A stretch of DNA of 64,000 nt, from the NCBI RefSeq assembly GCF_965363235.1, contig NC_134843.1:86461795-86525794 (forward strand), in the 5' to 3' direction. The notes below the pieces were generated by a model. The model worked only from the letters and a program-made list of their open reading frames with translations, was not told where the DNA came from and made no database searches. The translations under genes and the position numbers were made by a program. Numbering within the stretch: position 1 is the stretch's first letter; the number at the start of each line of letters is the position of its first letter. Below are positions 10,600 through 22,969 of this stretch, piece by piece. The stretch comes from Mytilus galloprovincialis. Taxonomy: Eukaryota > Mollusca > Bivalvia > Mytilida > Mytilidae.

Positions 10600-11930
10600 T
10601 TATCTTAAGTTTCTATTTGAAATGAAGGGGGTAAAATCTATGAAGTTCTACCTTATTTATTTCCTCAGGGAATTTATCATCACAAGAACTTGCCAGAGAT
10701 TGATAGAATGATTGCTGTTTGCTTTACGCCGCATTGGCAAAAAAAATCATTTATCATTAAGCTGGTCTAAAAGATAGGCAAACGATACTCAAGATATATT
10801 TAAACTCATTAGCCTAAAAAAATGTCAGTCCCATTGCGAAAACGATCATAAGACAAACAACAGAACAGTTTGTATACAAAACACTACATAGAAACCTAAA
10901 CACTTAACAACACCAATAAATTACACTATTTAAACACTTAAAAGACCCGAGTTTTAAGGAGTTTTTTTTTCACAAATGTGAATGATCATGCATAATCCAA
11001 CCTCAGACTGGTTTTAGCTGTTGGATATTAAACAAGGGATAAGTAAAGGTTCAACAGATTAGAATTAATATTTTAGTAATTTAATGTTCAAAATTATTTT
11101 CAATATTTGATGGTAAAATAAAAAAATCAAGAACCTGTTTCAAAGATGGAAATGAACTATCATGTATTTATCTCAGCTTTTACATGTATGCTATTCGAGT
11201 CGATAGATGCTAACTATGAAGCGATTTCCATCTCCCAGCCGACGTGGGACACATCCGCTTTTTTATATGACATTTACGCTTTTGAGAATGGACCTTTGCG
11301 CTTCAATTGTTAGGATAAGAATAAATACATAATAACAACGATTTATCTTCCCTCAACATGAACTGTACACAAAAAGAATATACTTAATGAATTTCGTGTG
11401 TCGTAAGCATCTTACTGGATTTACCTTAATCGGGAAAGTTCAATCAAACTAAAACAACAATTGAAAGATATGGATACGCTAACTAGTAGAAACAGTCGTT
11501 GGTTTAAAGATGATTGTTTTATCTCCACAAAATAAAATAAGCTATAAAAGAAATGATAGATTTCCTCGGAATTTCCAGGCAATAGAATGAACAGAAGAGA
11601 AGTGCAGTTTCCGTTTTTAAATCGATGAATGGTACAAATATCAGTTGATATCAACCAGACTCATTAAGATTGTATAGGTAAAAGTTCAAAGGTCCTGTCA
11701 ATTTGATACAGATGCATGTTTACAAGTTTAAGTTTGGAGGCTTCCGAGCGCAAATGTCCTTTCGTGTAACAGGTAAAAGAACTCGCTTTTTAAATTGGTG
11801 AAAAGTTTTTGCTTCTTCACCATACATACATGATAGTGCGGAATTTAATACACAGTGCAAATACTACGGCTCTATGTCATAAATTATTTGCGAGCAAATG
11901 CAGCTTTTTTATACTTGATATTGTTAAACA
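10600..11930. other. Intergenic, nothing recognised
   Basis: AT-rich, only short chance open frames, no repeat landmark identified. Confidence 0.5.
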
Positions 11931-11934
11931 ATTA

Positions 11935-12038
11935 AAATTGAGAATGGAAATGGGGAATGTGCCAAAGAGACAACAACCCGACCATAGAAAAAAACAACAG
12001 CAGAAGGTCACCAACAGGTCTTCAATGTAGCGAAAAAA
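11935..12038 (-). mobile_element. Retroelement 3'-end repeat (family B), fragment
   Basis: 'attgagaatggaaatgggga' through 'aggtcttcaatgtagcg', the terminal ~100 bases of family B. Confidence 0.75.
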
Positions 12039-12129
12039 AACAAAACAAAACAAAAACAACGGATACTATATGTATTTTTCAATTAGTACATGTATATCTT
12101 GTGCTGTAATTAATTATAAAGTCTACAAA

Positions 12130-12400
12130 GGTATAGGAAGATGAGGTATGAGTGCCAATGAGACAACTCTCCGTCCAAATCACTATTTATAAAAGTAAAT
12201 CATTATAGGTCAAGGTACGGTCTTCAACACGGAGCCGTGGTTCGCACCGCAAACAGCAAGCTATTAATTACTAATGTAAAACCATTCAAAGGGAAAACCA
12301 ACGGCCTAATCTAAATTTAAAAAAAAAAGAGAAACCCTATGAACCACATCGACAAACGACAACTACTGAACATCAGATTCCTGACATCCATGCATTAATA
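12130..12400. repeat. Dispersed repeat family A
   Basis: 'gtgccaatgagacaactctc', 'cattataggtcaaggtacgg', 'gtcttcaacacggagcc', 'aaccattcaaa', and 'cgacaactactgaacatcag' in family order. Confidence 0.8.
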
Positions 12401-12409
12401 GATCAATTT

Positions 12410-14630
12410 CTGAAATCTTTAATTTCTTCTTTCGTTATTTCTTATTTTTTCTGTATATCTTTCTTTTCTGTGATCCGTATTTTTTTACCCAATTCTTTAA
12501 TTTTTGCAGCTATTTTTTAAATTTTACACCCCATTGTTCCTAATTTTATATTCGTTTTGTCCATTTAACCTACAATCTTATATTTTTTTCCATAAGGATT
12601 GTTCTCTATTTTTGTCTTTTTCCTACATGCATAATTTGTTGAATAATTTGAACATTAATTCATCTAAATTTTATGTCTTATAATTTAAAATGATCTGTTA
12701 CATTTTATTGTTTGGTATCATCATGGTTAATTTCTATCCAACCCTCTTTTCAATGCTTTTTTCCCCCGGAGGATCTCTTATGCGTGAACTCGTAGTTACA
12801 AAATGAATTGCCGATTTATTTATTACATACAAATGTTCATATACCCTTTTTATTAAATATTAAAATCCTATCATGTTCAAATATTGTAAATAGCAAAAAC
12901 ATATATTGAGACCAATACATTAACTCTTTGTATGTACAGTATATACTATTCTAATTCAACTGAATGTACCAAAAGATACCCTGGATTTGTATATACTAAA
13001 AAGACTATTTGTAGCACCACAGTCTAAAAATACAACCGCAACACGTCTGGTTTGAGGTTAACTGCGGAATTCATACATGTACATGTACATGTATGTTAAA
13101 AGAGTACTTAACATGCACTGTGCACACCAAAACAAACTTTTGACAATTAATTGTATATGTTTCATCTGAGGAATTGTGATGGCAATATTCCAATCAAGAT
13201 TCATTCAACAGTTTAAATATAATTCATTCAAATATCTGTGCCAAATTTAACTCTCCATTTAAATTTATCGTTCTTAACTAAACCGTAGCCAAAAATGATG
13301 ATCTTATTTCACGATTACTGCACGCGCGGACTGGGAAATATTGTTTTGATTATAAGTTAGTATGAGACTTTGCACAAAATCTGATTGCTTTATACTTTTT
13401 AAAACCAAAATTTAGTTCAATTCTCTCCTTTTTTAGAAACATATAAAACGTAAAAGATATCAAGCTTTTTTTCAAGCTATATTGTGTGCAGCATTCACGT
13501 ATTTGAAAGAAAATAAAGTCGCACGGATTTTAAAATATAATATGATAACATACCTGTTATTAAATGCTTTCGGGAAGTAAGAAGAAAATTTCAGTCATAC
13601 TGGTTTTCACATTTTAAATTGAGTTACCTCTCCTTATAAAGCAAAATATTTTAAAGTATGCTTCAAAAATTGGTAATTTCTGTCAAAAAACTTAACTGGT
13701 CATTCTCGGTCATTTGCGAACCAAGGAAGCAGAGAACTCCTATACTAGATACAAATGTATACCTAAATCGTTTAGTCGGCGTTCGGGCAAAGACAGCACT
13801 GACTTTGTAATCTAGATAGAATGAGGAAACTTCAATAAAACAACAAAATTACGTTGTACAGCAAATCGGGATATCAATGGTTTATCCCTTTATTAAACAG
13901 TTTAGAAAAAAATGCTACAAAGTTTACACGATACATATATTCTTAAATGTTGATTAAGGCGACATGAAGTTATTTCTCTCTTACATGTACATGTTTTAGG
14001 GAAATTTGATGTTATAAACAAAACATAATAAGATTTGCTATAATTTATCGATGATTTTTTTCGAACATAAAATACTTCACCGTTTTTTATATTCTTCATT
14101 GAAGTGTTAGCTATATTTTAATAATTTAAATGTAAGTGTTGACAGAGACGAAGTTGGAAATAGACCGCAAAAGAGTTGGTTCCGCGACTTTGTCGCAATC
14201 GAGATACAAATTAAATTTTATGCATAATTCCCTTAAAAGTTTTTAAATCAAAGTTTGAATTTGTTATTCAATGAAAATAATTGCTGCTTGAAAAGAAACT
14301 TATTACCACAATTAGACATATTACTCATACAATTATCGTCTCTAGATTAAAAGTCTCAAATAAATTTCAAGTTTGCGTCTTCAAAATTTGAGATTTCACT
14401 CATATAAAATATCATGAAAAAAATCAGTACTTTTACATGGCTTTTCAACTTATGAATTACTTATATTACCTTTGCAAAAGTGCATAATACTTTTATCAAC
14501 AAATCATATTTAGGAAAGAACTACTGTAAATTTAGAAATTATTGCGGTCATTCAGGTCATATTTATTTTGTCATTTAAGACTCAATTGCGATTTTAATTT
14601 TAATTTTTGCGATATTAAAAAAATCATGTT
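12410..14630. other. Intergenic, nothing recognised
   Basis: AT-rich. A perfect palindromic run 'catacatgtacatgtacatg' lies around 13,073-13,095. No coding exon supported. Confidence 0.5.
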
Positions 14631-14632
14631 AA

Positions 14633-14828
14633 TAAAATTGAGAATGGAAATGGGGAATGTGTCAAAGAGACAACAACCCGACCAAATAAAAAACAACAAC
14701 AGCAGAGGATCACCAACAGGTCTTCAATGTAGCGAGAAATTCCCGCACCCGGAGGCGTCCTTCAGCTGGCCCCTAAACAAATATATACTAGTCCAGTGAT
14801 AATGAACGCCATACTAATTTCCAAATTG
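14633..14828 (-). mobile_element. Retroelement 3'-end repeat (family B), fragment
   Basis: 'attgagaatggaaatgggga', 'cccgcacccggaggcgtcct', and 'ctagtccagtgataatgaac' as in the copy at 28.75 kb. Confidence 0.8.
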
Positions 14829-14829
14829 T

Positions 14830-15824
14830 AAATTCATATTGAATATTTTAGAATGCGAGTTAGAAGTATTCCGACTATAATCCTGTCACATCTTTAGCTA
14901 TAACAAAAACAACGCAACCGTTTCTGAATTTACCGTATATAAGTTATTATGAACTTGTACATATATTTCTATTTTTTATGTATACTATGTAATTAGCAAA
15001 AAATATTATGTCGCAATGAAACATGCAGATTTTAAAAATAGTTTTTAAGAAAGTGCACACTTTGTTTCGTACTTAGTAAAACTAGATAAGATTCAATTTA
15101 TTAAATTGAACTGCAATATGTAATGTATTGAACTTAATCTTCTATTATAAAGCTAACATTTATCGACAAAATGATAGGGTATTGTACTAACGTTGTTCGC
15201 CAGTCTATGTACCTATATCAGTAGGTAAATGTTCTTAATGACATTTGTTTTATGTACTTGGCAGCTTAGTTTGATCATACCGTTTTGTCCTTAGTGACAT
15301 AAAGAGAAAAGATATAATTATCATTATTCTTCCGGACAATTATAGTGCAGCTAATCTGTTAGATATTTATTTTTGCATATTTGAGGCCCTAACAATACAT
15401 ACAGGAAACTTATAACCCACTGTTTTCTTCAAAAATGCATACAAACAATTTCAAATTGTCATATTGTTCTAGTAAAAGATTTGTTTTAAGATTTATTTAA
15501 ACACTAACAGCCAATTTCTCATCATACATGCGAAATTTTGAATAGTTTTCAAAAATATAAAACTTCAAGTACAGCCCACCAAAAAATACCCTCGAGTGTG
15601 CCTTCAGTTAATATCTCTCATCTCATTACTTCTTTATAACCGATAGGGCAGGGTTAATACAAAAGATAGCATAATAATTGAGATATAATGATCTACCTGG
15701 GATGTTGTTTTTATACATTTATATCAGATATTTCCTCGACTTATCTTATGTCATAACAATGCACTAACTGCTGGCATTGCATCTTCAAGAATTAATTATC
15801 CCATCAAGCAATGTTATTGTACGA
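14830..15824. other. Upstream region of the RGK gene
   Basis: No exon, repeat or RNA gene recognised. Possible distal regulatory sequence. Confidence 0.4.
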
Positions 15825-15903
15825 TGACGTCAAAAGTACAATGATTGACAGTTTAAAATGAGTCAGTGGTGTTTGCTCGGGTATGATTCTTGCAGTATAA
15901 AAG
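15825..15903 (+). promoter_or_regulatory. Core promoter of the RGK gene: CRE, AP-1 site, TATA box
   Basis: Perfect palindromic CRE TGACGTCA at 15,825-15,832, perfect AP-1/TRE site TGAGTCA at 15,859-15,865, and TATAAAAG at 15,896-15,903. The order and spacing suit a stimulus-responsive promoter, with transcription expected near 15,925-15,935 and a 5' UTR of about 75-80 bases before the ATG at 16,008. Motifs are seen; activity is inferred. Confidence 0.65.
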
Positions 15904-16007
15904 CATGGGTGATTCGTCTAAGCTCAAAACTGAACTATAGCGAGCCATATCAAGATATCAGAAAATAAATAAAGTGACTTTCGTTTTATATAATTAAACA
16001 GGATATA

Positions 16008-18735
16008 ATGGAATCTGTTGACAACTATTATGAAGATGGAACACTTTCTTGTGAACAGTTTTTGGATGAGGAATTTAAAATGCGATCCGAACCGAATTCA
16101 CGCACATCATCCATAAAATACAAGAAGCGACCAACACTACTTGCAGACTTTGACGACGATAAAAGACGAAACAGTCTTCCAATTACAGCCGAAATGGCAC
16201 TGTCTGGATCGTTTACAGACCATCTTGTGCATAAGAGACAAAGAGTCAAGAAAGTAAGATCGTTCAGAATGACATCGAAGGGTATTAAAAACGACATAGA
16301 AGATGAACGCCGACAAAGTAATGCCAGTATTTATTCAGCAGTTTCACAGAAAGAACTTTTTCGAAAACGTCTATCAAGTGAAGTATCCGATGATAGCGCC
16401 ATCTGTTGTGGATGTTCGTCTTCTTCGTCTACTGGATACTATCGTGTATGTGTGATGGGAGCTGACGCTGTTGGTAAAACAGCATTGACCAACCAGTTCA
16501 TGACGTCAGATCTATTGTGTTCATTTGACATTGAAAATGGTACGATATACATGTATATTTAAAATTTGTTACAAAGTATGACTCGGATTGAGAGTTGTCT
16601 CATTGGTACTCATACCACATCTTCTTATATCTATATATTTTATTCCCAGGAACTTTAATAATATTTTTCTTATATTTTATATTTTATAGATTTGTATTAT
16701 TGTTTTAGCATGTGTGAAAAGAAAAAATAGAAAGGAAAGCAAAAAACTAAATATGAATAATTTACCTTCAATGATTACGATGTATGTTATATCTGCTTTT
16801 TAAAAGCTCTCGCCGCGAAATAGTTTATTTTGTGCTGATGTGGAGTAAAGCAATAACCAACCAATCAATTAAATCTGCTTTGAATAATAATTGCTTAAAA
16901 TTTTTGTAGGTAAAAAAAAATTAATTTGGATGATTTGCCTTAATTTATGTCAAAATCAAGACAATGCATCATTTTGTTGAGATATAAACTGAAGACAAAT
17001 CTCCTTTTCTTCTTTTCAGACGAAATAGACGAACAGACATTGACAGTGCTTATAGATAACGAAGAGTCGACTTTAGAATTCATTGATTTCTCAAAGCACA
17101 AGGTAGGTTACTATTTATAAGTTTTCAGGGTTTTTTCCGGAAGTCATTTTGATTGAATAGTTACTAATTAGTAAAGATGGAGAATACTATATTGTATCAT
17201 CAACCGTCTCACTATTATTCACCATAAACAAATTATAATTGTGATAGCTTCACCTTCGTATTGATGTCAATTATAATGAATGATTATACACCTTGACTCA
17301 TTGTATCTCTTAGATGTTTTCTGATCTTGCGTGATAAGAAAGCTAATTCAGTATAATGATTCATGCAACAAAGGTGCAATTAATTTATAATCTTTGACAG
17401 TTAATGACTAGATATTGGTGGTTTGTATACAATGAAATACGAAATACAGTTTAACCTTAACAAAGAAATGTATGTAATATAGTCATGATAGTAACACAAT
17501 CATCGAAGAAAAAAAGTTTGTTTATTTGTATTTATTTTTTTGGGGGGAGGGGGTAATTTTGTATATTCAATATATTGTAAACTGTTGTGCCTTTCAATAT
17601 TTATAAATGTATAGAAGTATTTTATTGGATGTTTCAATTTAATATTTTCTTTTCAAATTATATTTTTTAGGAGGACATTGAGAGAAATACCTGTGACGCT
17701 TGTGACGCCTTTATTGTTGTCTTTTCTGTCCACGAGCGGCCATCATTTGATGTGGCTACAAAGTACCTCACTTACCTTAGAAATGAACTATTTATAGACA
17801 GAGCTATTATTCTAGTGGCAAACAAGGTGGATTTAGTCCGTAAAAGACAGATCTCTTCCGAAGGTAAGGTTATCTATTTTGATATATATTCAGTCTTACC
17901 AAAGCAAACAGCTTTGAGTATTACAGTTGTTATCGAAAGTAAGGCTACCAGTTTATCGTTTTTAATGTACTTCTTCTACTTCCCTTAATTTGGTTTTAGA
18001 AAGATAGTTACAATTTTTTTTTTTTTCGGTTTCGAAATTTGAATTCGATCAATGCACTTTAAAACGATTTCACTATTATATACATCAGCTACAGTTATTT
18101 CACAAAAAGCCACCTTGTTTGCTACAAAAATATGGAGTAGCTTGACTCGGTATTGTCTGTTAACCCTTCTTGAGATATCAAAATTCAAAAATAAACAACA
18201 ACTAATGCTGTGTTAATTTTTAGAATCGGTCACAGCATACATATAATATAACGTTAATAAATACATCACACCAACGACAACTATTACACTAGCAATATAA
18301 CGGGAATGGACTTTGAATATAGTTTACTATTCCCTAACAAGTAAAAAGAAGTGTAACCAAACAAAAATCATCAAGTTTGCTATTATTCTAAAAATTAACG
18401 AAAATACCATTACATTTACATTACAGAACGCATAAGTGTGAGCCTATTTTATCTTCATTATAACTCTTTATATTCCAGAAGCAAAACAACTTGCCATCAA
18501 ATACAACTGTAAATACACCGAAACATCAGCAACATTCAATCACCAAGTTGATGAACTACTTGTCGGTGTTCTGAAACAGATTAAACTTAAACTTAGTCCA
18601 GAAGTTGTTGACAAATCCACATTTGAAATTCCAAAAGCAGGAGTAAAACAGTCTAAGGGACCCAAAGGACTTCTAAGTAAACTTTTTAGAAGAAAATCGA
18701 AACCAGTCAATGAAGTTGTACTGGATTGGGAGTGA
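16008..18735 (+). CDS. RGK-family (Rad/Gem/Rem-like) small GTPase
   Basis: Four exons, 16,008-16,539, 17,020-17,102, 17,671-17,863 and 18,479-18,735, with GT-AG ends and matching phases (1, 0, 1), give 354 aa. Seen: a ~145-aa basic/Ser-rich N-terminal extension with KRRNSLP at 52-58, a possible 14-3-3 site; P-loop GADAVGKT at 151-158; no Ras-like DxxG at switch II (the region reads IDFSKHKE); DAFIVVFSV around 217-225; NKVDL at 256-260; ETSA at 284-287; a basic C-terminus (KGLLSKLFRRKSK) and no CAAX box. The N-terminal extension, missing G3 glycine and non-prenylated basic tail define the RGK group. Known: RGK proteins bind phosphoinositides at the membrane, 14-3-3 and calcium-channel beta subunits, and lower Ca(v) currents. 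Which vertebrate paralogue it matches cannot be told. Confidence 0.9.
16582..16640. repeat. Repeat family A end, inside RGK intron 1
   Basis: 'gagttgtctcattggtactc' is the reverse complement of the family A end. Short fragment, intronic. Confidence 0.6.
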
Positions 18736-18926
18736 ACATCAAACAATTATGTTCAGTATTTCTTGAATTAATCCCCCCTGCAGGAGAAAAAGAAGACTAA
18801 TGCCAGTAGTAGAAAAAAGACAAAACTGAAAGATTATAGTTTTTGTTGTCGATGAATATAGTAGAATCTTGCAGAAGTGAGCTCAAAACTAATTGTTTAT
18901 GTTGAGAAGACGGAGTAATCTAGTGG

Positions 18927-18932
18927 AATAAA
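18927..18932 (+). terminator. Poly(A) signal of the RGK gene
   Basis: AATAAA 192 bases after the stop codon; another lies at 19,065-19,070. Confidence 0.5.
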
Positions 18933-19094
18933 ATTGTACACATATGCGTAGGAAAAGCAAACATCAAAGATATAAGATTGATTGTAAATTTGAAAAATCA
19001 TTGTAAATATCATATCCATCATTCATTCCAAGTAGACGTCTACCATTCCTTATTTTTTTATACGAATAAATTTTATATAAAACTTTTTTGTCTT

Positions 19095-19445
19095 TAGTAT
19101 ACAAACCAGGAGATGAGGCGGGGTTGCCAACGAGACAACCATCTACCACAGTTCAAATACAATGGATGTAAGTAATTATAGCCAACCGTATGGTCTTCAA
19201 CAATGAACAAATGCATACAGTATATAGTCGGCTATGAAACGCCCCAACATGAAAAATATGAATCAATTCACTTGAGAAATGTAACGGCTTAATTTATATC
19301 AAAAGAATTAACGAAAAACAAAATGACAGACGTGAACCAACGACAACCACTAAACTACAGGATCATGACTTGAGACGGGCACATAAAAATGAAACGGGGT
19401 TCATATGCGTGTAAGCACTGACCCCCACCCCTAACCTCGGACATT
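19095..19445. repeat. Dispersed repeat family A (variant)
   Basis: 'gccaacgagacaaccatcta', 'atacaatggatgtaagtaat', and 'ggatcatgacttgagacggg' mirror the copy at 4.85 kb more closely than the 22.6-kb one, suggesting a subfamily. Confidence 0.7.
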
Positions 19446-19849
19446 ATAACATACGAACAAATAAAAAGGCTAAACTCATCAGATCGATAAAAAGTTGAAA
19501 AACCTCAAAAAAAGTACAGATCGGACGTAGCCGGGTGTTCATCCATATCATTAACAACAAATAGGACACTAAGTACAGACCTGAGAGTACTCGCTGTCAC
19601 TGACAACTAGTTCAAAGCACATTACAACTTATAAAATAATCATGTATCTTTGGCTTTGATATCAATCCGTACAAATCATCCAATTTAATGGCTTTAGTGT
19701 AAAGATGTCATAACAGTCGGAGAAAAACATGACATTATGCAATGCAAAATTATGATATCGACAGATTTAAGTACCGTTCAAGTGGGCATAATTACATAAT
19801 GGTAGAACAAAACTATTTAGATTGATTTTAGTTTATTGATAACAAAATC

Positions 19850-20170
19850 AATATTTATACCAATTAAAAAAGTAAAATTACAAAAATACTGAACTCCGAT
19901 GAAAACACAAAACTGAAAGTCCCTATTCAAATAGCAAAATCAAAAGTACAAACACACCAAACGAACGAAAAACAACTGTTATATTCCTGACTTGGTACAT
20001 GCATTTTCTTATGTAGAAAATGATGGATTAAACCTGATTTTATAACTAGTTAAACCTCTAACTTGTATGACAGTCGCATCAAATTCCATTATATTGACAA
20101 CGATGAGTGAACAAACCAAGCAGACATAATAGGTAAACATGTCAAAAATATAGATACAGCAGTCAACATT
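19850..20170 (-). repeat. Dispersed repeat family C
   Basis: Reverse-complement relative of the copies at 37.2, 40.6 and 45.7 kb. It carries 'ttcctgacttggtacatgca' and 'gacagtcgcatcaa'. It serves as the uninterrupted reference for the copy split by the MULE at 27.9 kb. Confidence 0.7.
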
Positions 20171-20189
20171 GTGTTTTGATCTTAATCAC

Positions 20190-20530
20190 TATAAAAACAA
20201 ACAAATATGTAACAAAGAAACACAAAAGGGCATATAGACAAAACACATTAGCAAAAACGTATGATAAGAATACAGAGATTTGCATTACCATAATACGGGA
20301 TGTATAAGTACAGAGCCACGTCATATGTATCACAGAAACACAAAAAGGCTTTAAACAAAACACATAAGGAAAAATGAAAGACAAGCATACAAAAACTATC
20401 ACAGAACAATAACACAATAAATGGATAAGTACAGAGCCATGTCATATGTATCAAAGAAACTCAAAAGGGTATATAGACAAAGCACATCACAAAAAATGAA
20501 AGACAAGAATACAAAAATGGTAAAATATTA
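20190..20530. repeat. ~121-bp tandem repeat, about 2.7 copies
   Basis: 'tacagagccacgtcatatgt' at 20,309 recurs as 'tacagagccatgtcatatgt' at 20,430. A first partial unit starts near 20,190. The array continues family C; part of it is also recognisable at 31,000-31,150. Confidence 0.75.
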
Positions 20531-20569
20531 AAAGATCAAAGTACAGATTTGAACTGATAACCTTTAGAA

Positions 20570-22590
20570 TAAGATTGTTTAAAGGGTTTATAAATTTACC
20601 CGGATCGTAAGAATTTATGTCTTTTCTTGGGCGTTTTTATAGATATCCGAAAGAATGCACATGCAATAATTGAAACCAGAATGTGTCCATACTAATGGAC
20701 CGTCAAATTGGGGAATAAACTCTAATTGGCATAAAAAGTAGAAAGATCATATGATATGGAACATATGTACTAAGTTATAAGTTGACTAGAATCTTACTTC
20801 ATCAATAACTACCTTGACCAAACACTTTAACTGAAGCGGAACAGACGGAAGAACGAACGAACGAACGGACGTGCAAACCGAAAAGCATTATACCTCTAAA
20901 TGGGACATAAAAAGGGAAATCATTTGCTTCCTTTAAAAAAATCTTATGGCAGATAACAACCGTAGGATAACAAGTCAGAGCGTTTAATCATGTCCCTAAT
21001 CTGCCGGTAGAATGGAATCAGAATGGTGTTGTTTCTTACGAACACACATCATTTATCTGAAAACTGCGTTATTATATTAGTATACATGACATTTACTTAT
21101 TAACGAACTCTTCCAACACAAGTTACATAGTTAAATAGTGGCAAGAAAAACGTCACGGTAAAATTATACAGAACAGATTGACTCATTAAATTGGTAGTTT
21201 GCACAATACAAAAACAAAAATAGAAACTCAACTCTGTGAACGGCTTCGTACACAGGAAAATAGTATGCATTAAAGATGATTTATAAATGTATTAGTTAAT
21301 TGATTGTTGTTTGCGTAACGTCCAGTTGCTAGTATTTCATATATGTTCTAGATGGGAAAGACATTTGGGTAACATCTTTAAACAATATTGGTGCATATAC
21401 ATGTACATGTATTATAGTAAAAAAACAATTTAACTATCACACCTCATCCTAGCAAGGAGCTTTATTGAAAGCGTTGACAGAATTGCAAATATTTCATTAC
21501 ACATTTCACCAATACTCCATTACAGAATAACTTTACATTTGGTCAATAGATTGGCAGTGATAATTTGAAACGTGTGATCACTGATTGGATGCGTGAGACA
21601 GAAATTTCCTTTTTTGGTATACATTGTATTTTCAAATATGCTTTTGAATGAAAGATTTGTCGTTGCATTTTTCAAAGGTACTACTTGACAGAATAACACG
21701 ATAGTTGGTCATCAGCTTGGTAGTGGTGGGTTGTCACGTGTTAATGCTTTCTGAGCTGTCATACACCAGCTTCCTGTTTTCCATACGTTGAGTAATGAGT
21801 ATGCTACAAACGGCAACTTATCCATTCTAGTTTTTACAACTTCTAGTTCTGTAAATCAAATAACTTTTCACGAGCGATTTATATTCACGACTTTCGGAAG
21901 TTGTAAAATAACACCAATATAAATCGTCGCGGATTTATAAAACTTAGATTTGCTTAATGTAAGACAACAATATTAAAGTCAATGCACACAAATAAGACAC
22001 CATAATTTAATAGTAGTAGATTTCTAAAGATTTTGAAAAAACGAATTAATGTACATAGTAAAACTTAACAATTCAATAATAATGAGTATGTAAAACCTAT
22101 TTATCTTTTTCTTAAATGCAAAAGATCATCATGATGACTTTAAGTTAATGATACTAAAAATACAATTCAAACACTGGCATGGTAAAATCACAACAGCAAA
22201 ATAATCGATAAAAAAATTGTACTTTCAATTTCTAACGTAATAACAAACTAAAACACACTAATTGTAGGAAGAAGAAACATTTTAAATAGTGAATATATAC
22301 TGGCCGTAAACCGAATCATTTTAATTATAACAACGCCATTGGCTAAAATATAACAAATCATTACGCATTATATTCAGAAGTCAACCACATAACGCACATG
22401 TTTGAAGTTTTCCATGAATATCCAAGGCAATATATAACTATTCATTGAACATAATGGACATCAATCCATACATTTTAGATTTTATTTATTATTTTAAGGT
22501 GACGAAACTTTGATTTTTAGATGGAGAGTAGGGTTTTAAATGAGTATAGTTACCATCCTGCCAACCATTTGAAGAGAAAAAGAAAAATGT
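20570..22590. other. Intergenic, nothing recognised
   Basis: AT-rich. A tract 'gaacgaacgaacgaacgg' lies at about 20,852-20,870 and a small inverted repeat around 'gcgatttatatt' at 21,874/21,918. No exon supported. Confidence 0.5.
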
Positions 22591-22597
22591 AAGATGT

Positions 22598-22960
22598 ATA
22601 TAGATATAGGAAGATGTGGTGTGAGTGCCAATGAGACAACTCTCCATACAAATAACAATTTAAAAAGTAAACCATTATAGGTTAAAGTACAGCCTTCAAC
22701 ACGGAGCCTTGGCTCACACCGAACAACAAGCTATAAAGGGCCCCAAAATTACTAGTGTAAAACCATTCAAACGGGAAAACCAACGGTCTAATCTATATAA
22801 ACAAAACGAGAAACGAGAAACACGTATATATTACATAAACAAACGACAACTACTGTACATCAGATTCCTGACTTAGGACAGGTGCAAACATTTGCAGCGG
22901 GATAAAACGTTTTAATGGATCCAAACCTTCTCCCTTTTTCTGAAACAATAGCATAACATC
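22598..22960. repeat. Dispersed repeat family A, fullest copy
   Basis: Runs from 'agatataggaagatgtggtg' to 'tttgcagcgggataaaacg' with all family landmarks. Confidence 0.8.
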
Positions 22961-22969
22961 ACAACAAAG

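Noticed and set aside
16500..16508. TGACGTCA as a second CRE at 16,501
   Set aside because: It lies in exon 1 coding sequence (Met-Thr-Ser) and is most simply explained by codons.
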